A DNA stretch of 64,000 nt from Onthophagus taurus (GCF_036711975.1 NC_091973.1:14322001-14386000); one strand, 5' to 3'. Positions 10,665-21,598 are shown, numbered from the stretch's first letter. Translations and numbers: made by a program. The notes: a model not told the origin generated them from the letters alone.

Positions 10665-11331
10665 ACATCGAAACAGGTCATATTATTGACTATGACAACG
10701 TTAAATTAATTCATAAATGTGATAAGGGTCTTAAACTTCACTTATTAGAAAGACTAGAAATTGATAAAGAGAAAAGAAATATGAATTCCAACCTATTAAT
10801 GATCAAATTTATGATGATTTCTATAAACCGTTGTTTTCTTTTCTTAAATATTAATAATTTTTTGATGATGTTTATATTCTTTTTAATTTTGGTTACATGA
10901 ATACCAATTTTTAATCGTCAATATTTCTTGTTTGACCGCTTCATTGTGTTTCTTCTCGTGTTGTTTGACAGACATTTTTCCTTTCTTGTTTTGGTCGTTC
11001 GTTCTATAATTTTATTTTGTTTAGAAATGGTTTATTTTTAAAATAAAAGAAAATTTCGCTTCGCTATTTTATAAGTATTTTCGATTGTGATTATGTGTTG
11101 AACGTGTTTATTCTTTGATGTATTTTACCTTTTTACACCTTTGACTGTAAGTAGTGCTTTAATTTACTTTAACGTTTTATATATTTGTTGCTGATGTTTA
11201 TAGATTTGGCTGATGATGACGAAAGTCGAAACATGTACCATATAAATTTAAATATATTTTAAAAAGAAAAAATTTTAAAATAAATTGAGACTTTGAGGCC
11301 CATTTGGTTTTTATAATTGTTTATATTCTAA
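10665..11331 (+). mobile_element. Inverted 3' partial copy of the same PLE
   Basis: Plus-strand sequence matching the inverse of about 2,381-3,050: the end of the GIY-YIG coding region (ATCGAAACAGGTCA...), stop, then the 3' region with the hammerhead-like motif and the terminus. It carries several small differences and a frameshift relative to the left arm. It meets the minus copy head to head at 10,664/10,665. Confidence 0.75.
11204..11243 (+). ncRNA. Hammerhead-ribozyme-like motif in PLE terminal repeat
   Basis: Stem I AUUUGG, CUGAUGA, stem II with GAAA loop, GAAA, 2-bp stem III, GUA, CCAUAU. Compared with the motif at 2,467-2,506, a C-G pair in stem I is replaced by U-A while pairing is kept. 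Confidence 0.6.
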
Positions 11332-11482
11332 TACTATAACAGTCTCATATGGATTTCTTACAATCTTTTTTTTTATTCTTCTTAATTCTCTATCCAGGTT
11401 TTATTGTGGGGAGCAAATTTGGCATCTTATTTTATTTTGGGGATTAAATCCATTCCGAACAATCTCTTCGGAGAACCATATC

Positions 11483-12062
11483 AGTAGTATAGATTCGCCG
11501 ATTCAAGAACCTCCTCCTCGAACCTGCGTTCTAGGAGGAGGTTCTTGAATCGGCAAATTTTTTGGGGGTCAGAGGAGGTTCGATGAGGAGAGGAGGTTCT
11601 TGAATCGGCGATTCTTTTGAGGGTCGGAGGAGATTCGATGAAGAGAGGAGGAGGTCAATTAACTTGAGAAGGTCATGTTATTTTGACAAAATTATTAAAA
11701 ATCTATCTTTATTTAGGTTATGTTATTAAAAATTTATCTTTATAACCTGTTTACCTAGATGAAAACAATTACTATGTTTATCCTTCGACGCTTCTCAATG
11801 AACTGTTAATGTTTTTGATATATCTCTTAACTTATTGTACACAAAGGTATACGGTTTTAGCACATGTAGGTATACAAATAAGTGAGTCATGATCTACCTG
11901 CGGGATATTTTTTTAAAATTTATTGTGTAAAGGTATACGGAGCTTTAAAATATGCGAGGAGGTTCTTGAATCGGCTAATTTTTTGGGGGGATACGTTCGA
12001 GGAGGAGGTCAATTAACTTAATACTAGTAAGTGAGTCATGATCTACCTGCGAGATATTTTTT
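11483..12062 (+). repeat. Polinton left TIR
   Basis: About 580 bp, inverted match to 45,650-46,229 with scattered differences. The tip holds a perfect 22-bp hairpin (arms 11,497-11,518 and 11,533-11,554, 14-nt loop). The motif GGAGGTTCTTGAATCGGC recurs inside at about 11,536, 11,584 and 11,955. TGAGTCA occurs at 11,883 and 12,032, each within a longer repeat that includes CTACCTGCG and GTATACGGA. Confidence 0.9.
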
Positions 12063-12162
12063 TAATTTATTATGCAGAAGTATACGGAGTTATAAATATA
12101 CATGTATACAAACGCACTCGATGCATCCTCCTCCTCCCAATAAGTTTCAGGAGCGGTGAGGG

Positions 12163-12170
12163 TTTATAAA
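12163..12170 (+). promoter_or_regulatory. Candidate TATA box for PolB
   Basis: TTTATAAA lies about 70 bp before the PolB ATG at 12,240, just inside the left TIR. A start site about 30 bp downstream would fall near 12,195, after the only nearby upstream ATG (12,180). Inferred from position and sequence only. Confidence 0.4.
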
Positions 12171-12795
12171 CGCCTGCGAAATGTGGCATTGACGTAGTTC
12201 TTTCATAACAAGTAGAAGTGTACAACATTAAATTGTAAAATGGTCGTGTGTGAGGATTGTGGAAAAAGTTTTACTCGAGTTGACAATTTAAAAAGACATC
12301 AACGATTATCTTGTATTGGCAAGAGAATCAAGCTTGACGCACCGCAAATTCCAAAAGCAGTAAAATGTGAGGCTTGCGATGATTATGTAAATAGACAATG
12401 TTACTCTGCACATTTACGAAGCAACGCACACAAGCGTAACGCTTTTGTTATAATCGATGACGGAGTGGAGAGAATAGCTGGAGCATTCGGTGACAAAATC
12501 GTCAGTTATCGAATAAGTGAAGAAGGTTTTTTTGTGGATTTGGATGAATTTTCTCATAGAATTCGAGAAAAAATACTAAATCTAATACAAAGCGCAATCG
12601 ATATTCACCGAAATGTAAAATTAAATATGGAATGTTTTGGTTTGTATTTTTTACAATCAAATAAAGACTGTGAAATAAAATCATTCAATACGAAAAATAA
12701 GGTAGTATCATTAGCGTCGGATCTGTATAAAATATATAAGGAATTTATTGATGAAATTTCATCAAAAATGTCAGAATTCCAGGAACGAGATTCAG

Positions 12796-12859
12796 GTAAG
12801 CGTAATGTGACATAATATACCTATATATTAAAAAATAAATGTTTCAATATTTTATTTAG
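12796..12859 (+). other. Apparent spliceosomal intron in PolB
   Basis: 64 bp, from GTAAGC to TTTATTTAG. Without it the frame ending ...QERDS joins the frame GWTLMQILY with no loss; with it the upstream frame runs into a stop at 12,815. The residues on both sides are the conserved N-terminal PolB region that precedes the N-K-Y-N-P motif. Size and splice sites fit insect introns. Confidence 0.75.
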
Positions 12860-13262
12860 GATGGACTTTAATGCAAATTCTCTATATGGAGTTAAATTTA
12901 AACAAATATAATCCTATCAGAGCATCTAATTACATCGATCTACCATCGCAAATAAAAGCAAAGCGTGCTGTGATAAATATACAAAACGCGGATGATGCAT
13001 GTTTTGCATGGGCTGTAACATCCGCACTACATGAACCGAACGGTTTACCACAGAGGACATCTTCGTATCCGAATTACCTAGACTGCGGCTTAGACTATTC
13101 AAATATTGTTTTTCCAGTTAAATTACGAGATATACCTGTATTTGAAAAGCAGAACAAACTATCTATTAATGTATATGGAATAAATGAGTATTTTAAAGAC
13201 GGTGTTATGAATTATGACATAATTACAATGTATATATGTCGACAAAAAGAAGAAAGACATAT

Positions 13263-13432
13263 TGTAGTGTATTAAAGTACAAACATGTTTAAAAAGCCTC
13301 CCCTCTACTCACGATCGTCGATCGGTGCGCAATGCCGATCGCCCCGACACTGATTAATGGGTTGTCATAAGGTTAAGTGGTATTGAATATATTATAGTAA
13401 AATATGTACGTAGTTTTTATTCATACACTACA
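13263..13432 (+). repeat. Gypsy (PolB insertion) 5' LTR
   Basis: 170 bp, identical by eye to 17,612-17,781. It contains the palindrome-like ACGATCGTCGATCGGT and is followed after one base by the primer-binding site. Confidence 0.92.
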
Positions 13433-13454
13433 GTGGCGACGAGGATATTAAAGA

Positions 13455-14612
13455 ATGGTTGACAAAGAAGATGAAACACGCGGTAGTATGAGAAATATTG
13501 GTATACAGCATGAGTTCGATCCGAAAAATATAGAATGGACGGTGCATCGAGGTCGGCTGGAACAATTTTTTATTGCAAATGGTATTGTCGAAGACCGAAT
13601 TAAGAAAGCAATCCTCATCAACAGTTTGTCCCAGGAACCCTACAAGTTAGTAGAAAGTTATTTAATGCCAAAAAAATTATCAGATTGTCCATATGCGGAT
13701 ATAATAAGCGTTTTAAACAAATTTTATTCTAAGAAAAACGTGATCTTTGCTGAGCGCCATGTTTTTTACGCCGCAAAGAAAGACGTTTATGAAAACGTAC
13801 AGTCATGGGCAGTTAGAATAAAGAAATTAGCAACTAATTGTGAATTTGAGGCATTCCTTGAGACTGCGATGCGGGACAAATTCATTGTAGGCATAGGCGA
13901 TAGAAAAATCATAGATCGCTTATTTGCCGAAGACGACAAGTTAACCTTCGAGAAGGCGGTCGAAATCGCGGAACTGGTTGAGTCAGTTTTGGACGGCTAC
14001 GGGGTTGCGGCGAGCGAGGCTAGCGGCGGCGTTTCCCGATTCAAGACCGAGCCCGTAGAAGAAGAAATCCTGCGGCTGGATCAGCGATGGCACAGAAATA
14101 GGGGAAGAGGGAAGTCGGAGCGAGGCGGACATGGTACAAGATTCACGCGCGGCCAGAGCGGCCGAGCTTATGCAGACACGACGCCGACGTCAGCCGGTGC
14201 GTCATCAGCAAGGGGTGACATCCACGGTGGTGGCGGCGCAGTAAGGTGTTATAGATGCGGTAACGTAAATCACAGGGCAGATAGATGTAAATATAAAAAT
14301 TATATTTGTAATTCTTGTGGCAAAATAGGACATTTGAGCGCAGTTTGCAATAGTAAAAGAAAAGTTAATTATTTAGATATTTCATTAAATAATATTAAAT
14401 CAAATGTTGAATTATTCAAACCTATAATGGTTAAAATTACTGTACTTAATAAAGAGTATGAATTTGAATTGGACAGTGGAGCTGGTATATCAGTTATGTC
14501 AAAAGATTATTGGTTAAATAATTTTGGTCACTATCATTTGTATGAAACAAATTTACGGTTGGTTAATTATTGTGGATCTGAACTTAGAATGATAGGAAAA
14601 ATTAAACTTTAA
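13455..14612 (+). CDS. Gypsy gag with nucleocapsid knuckles and protease start
   Basis: 385 residues from ATG 13,455 to TAA 14,610-14,612. The capsid-like N-terminal half is followed by an Arg/Gly-rich linker (about residues 210-260). Two CCHC zinc knuckles follow (CYRCGNVNHRADRC and CNSCGKIGHLSAVC, about 262-300), then the retropepsin start ELDSGAGISVMS (about 337). The frame continues unbroken past the TAA into 14,613-15,179, so in the parent element protease and RT were probably one ORF and this stop is a mutation. Codon use is AT-rich except for a GC-rich linker. Confidence 0.85.
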   Translation: MVDKEDETRGSMRNIGIQHEFDPKNIEWTVHRGRLEQFFIANGIVEDRIKKAILINSLSQEPYKLVESYLMPKKLSDCPYADIISVLNKFYSKKNVIFAERHVFYAAKKDVYENVQSWAVRIKKLATNCEFEAFLETAMRDKFIVGIGDRKIIDRLFAEDDKLTFEKAVEIAELVESVLDGYGVAASEASGGVSRFKTEPVEEEILRLDQRWHRNRGRGKSERGGHGTRFTRGQSGRAYADTTPTSAGASSARGDIHGGGGAVRCYRCGNVNHRADRCKYKNYICNSCGKIGHLSAVCNSKRKVNYLDISLNNIKSNVELFKPIMVKITVLNKEYEFELDSGAGISVMSKDYWLNNFGHYHLYETNLRLVNYCGSELRMIGKIKL

Positions 14613-17482
14613 ATTACATATAATAAAAATAGAAAATACATTGAATTTTGTGTGGTAGATCATAATGGGAAATTACCATTATTGGGTCGTAATTTCATTA
14701 GTGAATTTAGTTTGGCCTTACAAGAAATTAAAAGTCTGCAATGCAGAAATACAATTAAAGATTATCTTGCGGAGAAATATTCTAAAGTTTTTTCAAAACA
14801 ATTGGGTACATTTAATAAATTTAAGGTGAATTTAAAATTGAAAGAAAATTGTACTTTTAAATGTTATAAACCTAGACCTGTTCCCTATGCTCTAAAAGAA
14901 AGAGTTGATCAGGAGTTAGATCGGCTATTAAGTGAAGGAATAATTTCTCCTGTAAGTTTTAGCAGTGTAGCAGCACCTATCGTCCCTGTACTTAAAAAAA
15001 ATAATACTGTCAGAATTTGTGGAGATTATAAAGTCACGATTAATCCCTATTTAATTATTGATAAATACCCACTTCCTAAGATCGATGATTTGTTTTCAAA
15101 ATTAAAGGGGGGTAAACAGTTTTCGAAAATAGATAGGCTTATTTACAGTTATTGCTCGATGATGAGTCCAAAGAATTAACTACAATTAGTACACATAGAG
15201 GTTTGTTTAAGTATAATAGATTACCCTTTGGTGTGGCTTGTGCTCCAGCAAAATTCCAGCGTACGATGGAATTACTGTTTAATAAAATGGATGGTGTATG
15301 TTGTTTTATGGACGACATCTTGATCGCTGGTCAAAACGATAAAGAGCATTTACATAGATTAGAGCAAGTTTTTGAAACTTTGCAAGATTGCGGATTGACG
15401 GTGACGGGAGAAAAATGTTCTTTTTTTGTACCATCAGTTTCATACTTAGGTTATGTAATTGATAAGAACGGACTTCATAAATCGATGAATAAAATAAAAG
15501 CAATCACAGAAATCCCGAAACCAAATAATGTCACCCAATTAAAATCATTCTTAGGAGCAATTAATTATTATCACCGTTTTATGCCAAATATACCAAATAT
15601 GTTACACCCATTGTATGAATTAATTAAAAAAGATGTTCCTTGGTGTTGGAGTAACGAATGTGATCAGTCATTTTCAACAATTAAACAAATTTTAGCTTCA
15701 GATCAATTTTTAGTTCATTATAATCCCGATTTACCAATTCAATTAACAGTTGATGCTTCAGAATTCGGGTTGGGAGCAGTGCTTTCCCATGTTTATGAGT
15801 CAGGAATAGTAAGACCAATCTGTTTTTCGTCCAGAACTCTTTCAAAATCTGAGAAAATGTATTCACAGATAGACAAAGAAGCATTAGCGATTGTATGGGC
15901 AATAAAAAGATTTTATCAATATTTATATTGCAAAAAGTTTATTTTGTTAACAGATCACAAACCATTAGTGTCTATATTTGGTCCTAAGACAGGAATACCT
16001 ACGATGACAGCTAACAGATTGCAAAGATACGCATTGTTTCTATCTGGTTTTGACTTTGAAATTAAATATGTCAAATCTTCTGAGAATGTTGCTGATTTTT
16101 TGTCACGCATGCCCTTACCTGAAACAGAAAAAGAAGAAGATCTATGTTACTATATTAATTATATTGCAAATAATACGGATATTCCTATAAATATTGAAAC
16201 TATTCGTTCTGAATTACAAAAGGATTCAATTTTATCACAAATTTATACTTACGTTAAGTCAGGTTGGCCTGCAAATTGCAATGATTATATTAAACCATAT
16301 TTTAAAAGAAAAAATGAAATAAATATTGAAGACGATATACTCGTCTGGGGTTATAGAGTAATTATTCCTGAAACTTTACGAAAAAATATATTAGATGAAT
16401 TACATTTAAATCACTTTGGAATTGTTAAAACAAAGAGTCTAGCGAGATCTTACATTTGGTGGCCTTCCCTAAACAACGAAATAGAAAATATGATTCGAAA
16501 TTGTTCATCTTGTAAAAGTATAAGACAGACCCCACAAAAAGTTTCCCTACAGAATTGGCCCTTGGCCGGGGTGTGGGAAAGATTACATATTGATTTTATG
16601 GGTCCTATTAACAATAAATTTTATTTAATTGTCATTGACTCATACTCAAAATGGCTAGAAGTTTATTCCATGTTATCAATAACTTCTTTAAATACGATCA
16701 ATAGACTTAGGGAATTATTTTCTAGATTTGGATTACCAAAAACAGTTGTATCTGATAACGGACCTCAATTAACATCACAAGAATTTAAAAATTTTTTAAA
16801 GTCAAATGGTATTACTCATATAACTTCACCTCCTTATCATCCAGCGTCTAATGGCAGTGCCGAAAATTCTGTAAAAACTGTAAAGAAATTTTTAATTAAA
16901 GTTTTGAAAGATTCAAAGAGAAATCTAGCCAATTTGAATTTGTTGTTAAATAATTTTCTTTTGGATTATCGTAACACAGAACATTGCAGTACTGGTGAAT
17001 CACCAGCAAGAATATTTTTGAATAGACCCTTAAGAACGAGATTTGATTTAATCAAGCCGAATTCTATTCAAAACAGAGATAATAAAACGTCTGCAATTAT
17101 TAAAGACAATATTATGGCTAGTAATAATCGTAATAAATACAATTTTAAGGGGGGAAGAAAAGTAGTATTTTCAATAGGACAAAAAGTTTTGGTTAAGGAA
17201 TATAAAGGTAGCAAATTTAGTTGGATTGACGGAAAAATAACAAAAAAATTAGGAAAGTTTGTATATATAATTTACTTACCTGATTCAAATACTTACTGTA
17301 AAAGACACGCGAATCAAATGATAGAATGTAAACAAAATAATAGTAGTAATGACAGTCATCCTTACCTTGATATGTTAACACATTCACATGTAACTTCGGG
17401 TGTTCTAATGAAGGCACAATCAATTAATAAAAATTTAACAGAAACTAATTCGTCACCTTCACTAGTTCATCACCTCACTTGA
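14613..17482 (+). pseudogene. Gypsy pol: RT, RNase H, integrase, broken
   Basis: Continues in the gag frame after one stop: protease end (LPLLGRNF), then RT (RPVPYALKERVDQELDRLLSEGII, then GDYKVTINP). Near 15,135 a small deletion removes the residues after the motif A Asp (KID) and shifts frame. Coding resumes in the 15,152-17,482 frame: RT with FMDDILIAG (about 15,306), RNase H (LTVDASEFGLGAVLSH), an HHCC-type region (HFGIVKTKSL...CSSCKSI) and integrase (HIDFMGPI, SDNGPQLTS, NGSAENSVK). The C-terminal part ends at 17,482. Two breaks in pol against identical LTRs suggest it moved in trans. Confidence 0.88.
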
Positions 17483-17611
17483 GGAAGATTTATCTTGTAA
17501 TGTAAATCGTCCAATTCGTAAAAGGCGTCCTCCCGATCGATTAGAATATAATTAAGAGAAAATGTTAAGTTTTGTTTTATTAATTAGTGTAAATTTTTAA
17601 GGGGAAGGAAA

Positions 17612-17781
17612 TGTAGTGTATTAAAGTACAAACATGTTTAAAAAGCCTCCCCTCTACTCACGATCGTCGATCGGTGCGCAATGCCGATCGCCCCGACACT
17701 GATTAATGGGTTGTCATAAGGTTAAGTGGTATTGAATATATTATAGTAAAATATGTACGTAGTTTTTATTCATACACTACA
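17612..17781 (+). repeat. Gypsy (PolB insertion) 3' LTR
   Basis: 170 bp, identical by eye to 13,263-13,432. It is followed by the duplicated CATAT and then the PolB frame. Confidence 0.92.
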
Positions 17782-20618
17782 CATATAAATTTATTATTGG
17801 TTACAAATGATTCCGGCAATAGTCACTATTGTTGGATAAAAAATCTGTCTCGATTACTATCATCGCAAGCATCGCAGAATGGTCATGAAAAGTACATTTG
17901 CGACGGATGCTTGGTATTCTTTACGTCAGAAAATAAACTTATCCGTCATCAAAGTGACGATTGCACCAAGGTAAGGGCAATTTTACCAACAACAAATTTG
18001 AAAATAAATAAATATGGAAATGAAGAAAAGGAAAATATACTACAGTTCGAAAATTTTGAACGACAATTAAAAATACCGTTCGTGGTGTATGCAGATTTTG
18101 AAGCATTACAGAAACCGATCGCCGATGCGGAAGCAACAGAACTTAACGATGATAATTCATACTCCGTCAAATGTTTCAAACACGAACCTTATGCATTTGC
18201 ATATTATATAAAATGTTCATATGACGAATCATTGTCGAAGTTTGAAATATATCGCGGATGTAATGCTGCTCAAATTTTCATGAGCAAGTTGGAACATGAC
18301 GTTCTGAATATATACAAAAATTATTTAAGCCAACCAAAAGAAATGCTCCCATTACCACCTATAGATAGATTAATACATGAGATGCAGGATATCTGTCACA
18401 TTTGTTCGCACAAAATAAAAGAAGGTAATAAAGTGTGCGATCATGATCACCTAACTGGGTTGTATAGAGGACCCGCACATGCTGTATGTAACATCAATTA
18501 TCAATTACCAAAGTTCATACCGATATTCTTTCACAATCTTTCGAACTACGATTGTCATATGTTTGTGAAAGATATGGCATTAAAAGAAGAAGACGTGGAC
18601 GTTATAGCACAGAATAAAGAAAAGTATATATCATTTTCGAAAAAAATTATCGTAGGAGAAAACATTGACAGCAAGGGAAAGCTAAGGCGGGTTCATATGA
18701 AATTGAGATTTGTGGATTCATTTAGGTTTATGGCTTTATCGCTAGAGAAGTTGGGTTCATTTTTGGAAGACAACCAATGCGTTCAAATCAGAAAATATTT
18801 TAGGAACGAACAACAGTTTCGACTTATACGTCAGAAAGGAGTTTTTCCGTATTCCTTTGTGGATTCATTCGAAAAGCTGAATCTTACCGCTCTGCCAGAT
18901 CGAAGTAGTTTTTACAATACTTTATGCGACGATAGTATAACCGAAGAAAATTATTGTCGTGCACAAACGGTGTGGAACTTGTTTAACTGTCGCACTTTAG
19001 GCGAATATAGCGACATTTATTTAACGTCTGACGTTTTACTTTTGGCGGACGTATTTGAGAATTTCCGAACCATCTCGATGAAGTATTACTCTTTAGATCC
19101 ATGTCATTACTTCACAGCGCCGGGCTTCGGTTGGGATGCATTATTACGAATGACAGGGGTAAAATTAGAATTATTAACGGACATAGACATGTTACACTTC
19201 TTTAAAAATGGTATTCGCGGTGGATTAAGTATGTGCACTAAACGCAGTGCGAAGGCTAACAATAAATTAATGATGGAATTTGATGAAACCAAAGACCCAT
19301 CTTATATTTTGTATCTCGACGCTACGAATTTGTATGGACACGCAATGAGACGAAAATTACCGACGGGGGGATTTCGATGGCTATCAGATGAAGAGATTCA
19401 AAAGTTAGATATTTACAATACGGAAGACGATTCCGAAAAGGGTTACGTGTTCGAGGTAGATTTAGAGTATCCGGAAGCAATACATGATGAACACAACGAT
19501 TTGCCATTTTGTCCAGAACGGATTCAGGTTCAAAAAATGCAAAGTTAATAGCAAATTTGGAAAATAAAACAAAATACATCATTCATTACGTGAATCTAAA
19601 GCAGTGTATCAAGTTCGGATTGAAACTAACGAAGATTTACAGAGTATTAGAATTTAAACAATCCAACTGGATGCGGAGCTACATCGATTTGAATTCCGAT
19701 AAACGTGCGAAAGCTAAGAATGAATTTGAAAAAAATCATTACAAAGCAATGAATAACATCGCATACGGTAAGACAATGGAAAATGTGGAAAAGCGAGTGG
19801 ATATAAGACTAGTTACCCACTGGGAATGTCGTCATAAGAAACCGGGCGTGGAAGCCCTAATAGCTAAACCAAATTTTAAATCTTCGAAAATATTTTGCGA
19901 TAATTTGATAGCCGTTCAATTGAACGTCGCGGAAGTTCGTTATTGCAAACCGCTGTATGTGGGTTTCAGTATATTAGAGCTTTCGAAAACCGTAATGTAC
20001 AGCTTCTTCTATGATTACTTAAAAGTTAAATATGGAAATAACATAACACTTTTTTACACCGATACTGACTCTCTAATCCTAGAAATTACTACTCCCAATG
20101 TATATGAGGATATAAAAGAAAATATTGAATTTTTTGACACGTCCAATTATCCGTTAGAGAATATACACAATATACCTCGCGGTCGATCTGTGTTGGGAAG
20201 AATGAAAGATGAATATCCAAACAGGTGCATAACGTCATTTGTTGGAACAGGAGCTAAGGCGTACTGCATCACCTTGTTGAATGATAATGTAAAAAAGGCT
20301 AAAGGAGTAAAGAAATATGTTATAGATAAACATTTAAGCGTGACCGATTATAAACGTGTGGTTGAATGTGGCGGATCGATTCATAAAAAAATGTACATTT
20401 TTAAGTCAGAATTTCATACTATGTATACCGAATTAAAGAATAAAATTGCTGTTTCATCGTGCGATGATAAACGATACATATTACCGAACGGATGTAATAC
20501 TTTGGCGTGGGGTCATTGGTTGATGAAAATATTGAATGCGAATAAATGAATTTAATTTTAGAAAAAATTGTAAAGAATAATAATAATAATAATAATGTAT
20601 TTGTAATGTTCGATTGTT

Positions 20619-20624
20619 AATAAA
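20619..20624 (+). terminator. Candidate PolB polyadenylation signal
   Basis: AATAAA lies 70 bp after the PolB stop, in the 190-bp gap between the convergent PolB and integrase genes. A short AAT repeat precedes it. The gap holds nothing else I can identify. Confidence 0.5.
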
Positions 20625-20743
20625 GTCTTGTGAACTTTTATATAGGTCTTTATATATACGTTCTAAAGAACGTTAGCTTTTGAGATCCAAGAATTATGAG
20701 ACGGACCTAATCCTAACCATTTCACAAACACTTGATTTCCTTT

Positions 20744-21598
20744 TCACCGTAGCACTTTTTCCACCAAGTAGACGTCAGGATATTTAACTTTTTGTAATTC
20801 CTCTCGATAAAAACCACCCATAATTTTTTCATTGGATGCATCTTTGAGCAGATATGTTGTTGGGAAAGTATTACGAACAGAATGTATTGTAAACACTTCG
20901 TTAGACCAATTGGGAGTATAGTTTTTGGTGAAGGCGTGTCGATGCTTGCTCACTCTGACGTGATCACCGACATTAAATTTTTTGGTATAAGGATCGGCAA
21001 TTTTTATGTAATTATAAACAGTTTTTAACAGTGTCGGTGCGTTTCTGTTATTTACCTCGCTAGGTTTCATTCCTATCGTCCTGTGAACTTGGTTGTTATA
21101 ATCCAGAATTAATTTGGGAAGCAATTCCAACCAACGATAGTTACCTTGCATACTAAATTCTTTCCACATTTTTTCTTTTATTGTTCTATTAAACCGTTCA
21201 ACAATAGAACTCTTTAAATTGGAAAATGAACTGTAGTGATTGATGTGATATCGTGACATGAGCTTTTTAAAATCCTCATTGTAAAATTCTTTTCCGTTAT
21301 CCGTTTGCAGATTCTTCGGTATGTTTTTCCGCTTTTCCGATAGAATTGTTTCCATAGCTCGCGTAACTTCTTTGCCAGTTTTGTTTTTTAGTGGTACAGC
21401 CCATCCATACTTTGAGAAAGAATTAATAACTGTTAGAATATATTTAAAATTACCATTTGCTTTTGAATAAGGTATCATCTCCACTAAATCAGCTTGAAAT
21501 AAGTCCGTTAAACCTTTTATAATAACACGTCTGCGTTTATACTTTTTCCTCACGGACGCGTGCAACTCGTTTACGACGGACCTTTTAATATCGCTCAT
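20744..21598 (-). CDS. Polinton retroviral-type integrase (INT)
   Basis: 284 residues from ATG 21,598. It cuts the host target and joins the element's TIR ends, giving 5-6-bp duplications in this class. The rve core shows the DDE triad: first Asp in FQADLVEM (about residue 37), second in LQTDNGKEF (about 99), Glu in SSIVERFNRTIK (about 132). The C-terminal part (NVGDHVRVSKHRHAF, then WSNEVFTIHSV) looks like the SH3/chromo-type DNA-binding tail. The N-terminal HHCC zinc-binding domain seen in longer Polinton integrases is not evident, so the protein is on the short side. The ATG overlaps the end of the next gene upstream by 4 bp. No break is visible. It faces PolB tail to tail. Confidence 0.92.
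   Translation of the reverse strand: MSDIKRSVVNELHASVRKKYKRRRVIIKGLTDLFQADLVEMIPYSKANGNFKYILTVINSFSKYGWAVPLKNKTGKEVTRAMETILSEKRKNIPKNLQTDNGKEFYNEDFKKLMSRYHINHYSSFSNLKSSIVERFNRTIKEKMWKEFSMQGNYRWLELLPKLILDYNNQVHRTIGMKPSEVNNRNAPTLLKTVYNYIKIADPYTKKFNVGDHVRVSKHRHAFTKNYTPNWSNEVFTIHSVRNTFPTTYLLKDASNEKIMGGFYREELQKVKYPDVYLVEKVLR

Larger units (their letters stand above)
2381..11331. mobile_element. Head-to-head Penelope-like element locus, interrupted by BEL
   Basis: Both ends of this block are copies of the same 3' terminus in opposite orientation: the sequence at 2,381-2,430 recurs inverted at 11,280-11,331 with about one mismatch in 24 bases at the very tips. The left arm is a minus-strand PLE (GIY-YIG at about 2,880-3,160, RT at 3,200-4,106), continuing after the BEL insertion at 10,482-10,664. 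At 10,664/10,665 it abuts a plus-strand partial copy that begins inside the GIY-YIG region and runs to 11,331. PLEs are known to leave 5'-truncated, inverted partial copies, so this looks like one complex insertion. The ORF is broken by frameshifts. No flanking target duplication was visible. Confidence 0.7.
13263..17781 (+). mobile_element. Ty3/Gypsy retrotransposon inserted in PolB
   Basis: 4.52 kb, with LTRs of 170 bp that I read as identical (13,263-13,432 and 17,612-17,781), each TGTAGTGT...CACTACA, and a 5-bp target duplication CATAT (13,258-13,262 and 17,782-17,786). The primer site starts at 13,434 (TGGCGACGAGGAT), which fits an animal tRNA-Ser(GCT) 3' end. A purine tract (AAGGGGAAGGAAA) precedes the 3' LTR. 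Despite identical LTRs the pol region has an in-frame stop and a small deletion, so this copy is not autonomous. Confidence 0.94.
12240..20549 (+). pseudogene. Polinton family B DNA polymerase (PolB), disrupted
   Basis: Protein-primed-type replicative polymerase of Polintons. It opens with a C2H2 finger (CEDCGKSF...KRHQRLSC) and a second Cys/His cluster (CEACDDY). An apparent 64-bp intron interrupts the N-terminal region. A Gypsy element sits at 13,263-17,781 between bases of one frame (target duplication CATAT), and coding resumes at 17,787. Motifs after that: a finger YICDGC...RHQSDDC; ExoI YADFEALQ (about 18,090); a CHIC...CDHDH cluster; ExoII NLSNYDCH (about 18,540); ExoIII YSDIYLTSDV (about 19,010); motif A DATNLYG (about 19,320); motif B AMNNIAYGK (about 19,750); motif C YTDTDSL (about 20,057). 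A one-base frameshift lies near 19,530 at a run of six A between motifs A and B. The stop is at 20,549. It is the only Polinton gene on plus. Confidence 0.92.

Noticed and set aside
19525-19545. Programmed -1 frameshift in PolB
   Set aside because: The A run is not in a proper X-XXY-YYZ heptamer in the upstream frame, and Polinton PolB genes normally have one frame here. A mutation or base-calling error in a homopolymer is simpler.
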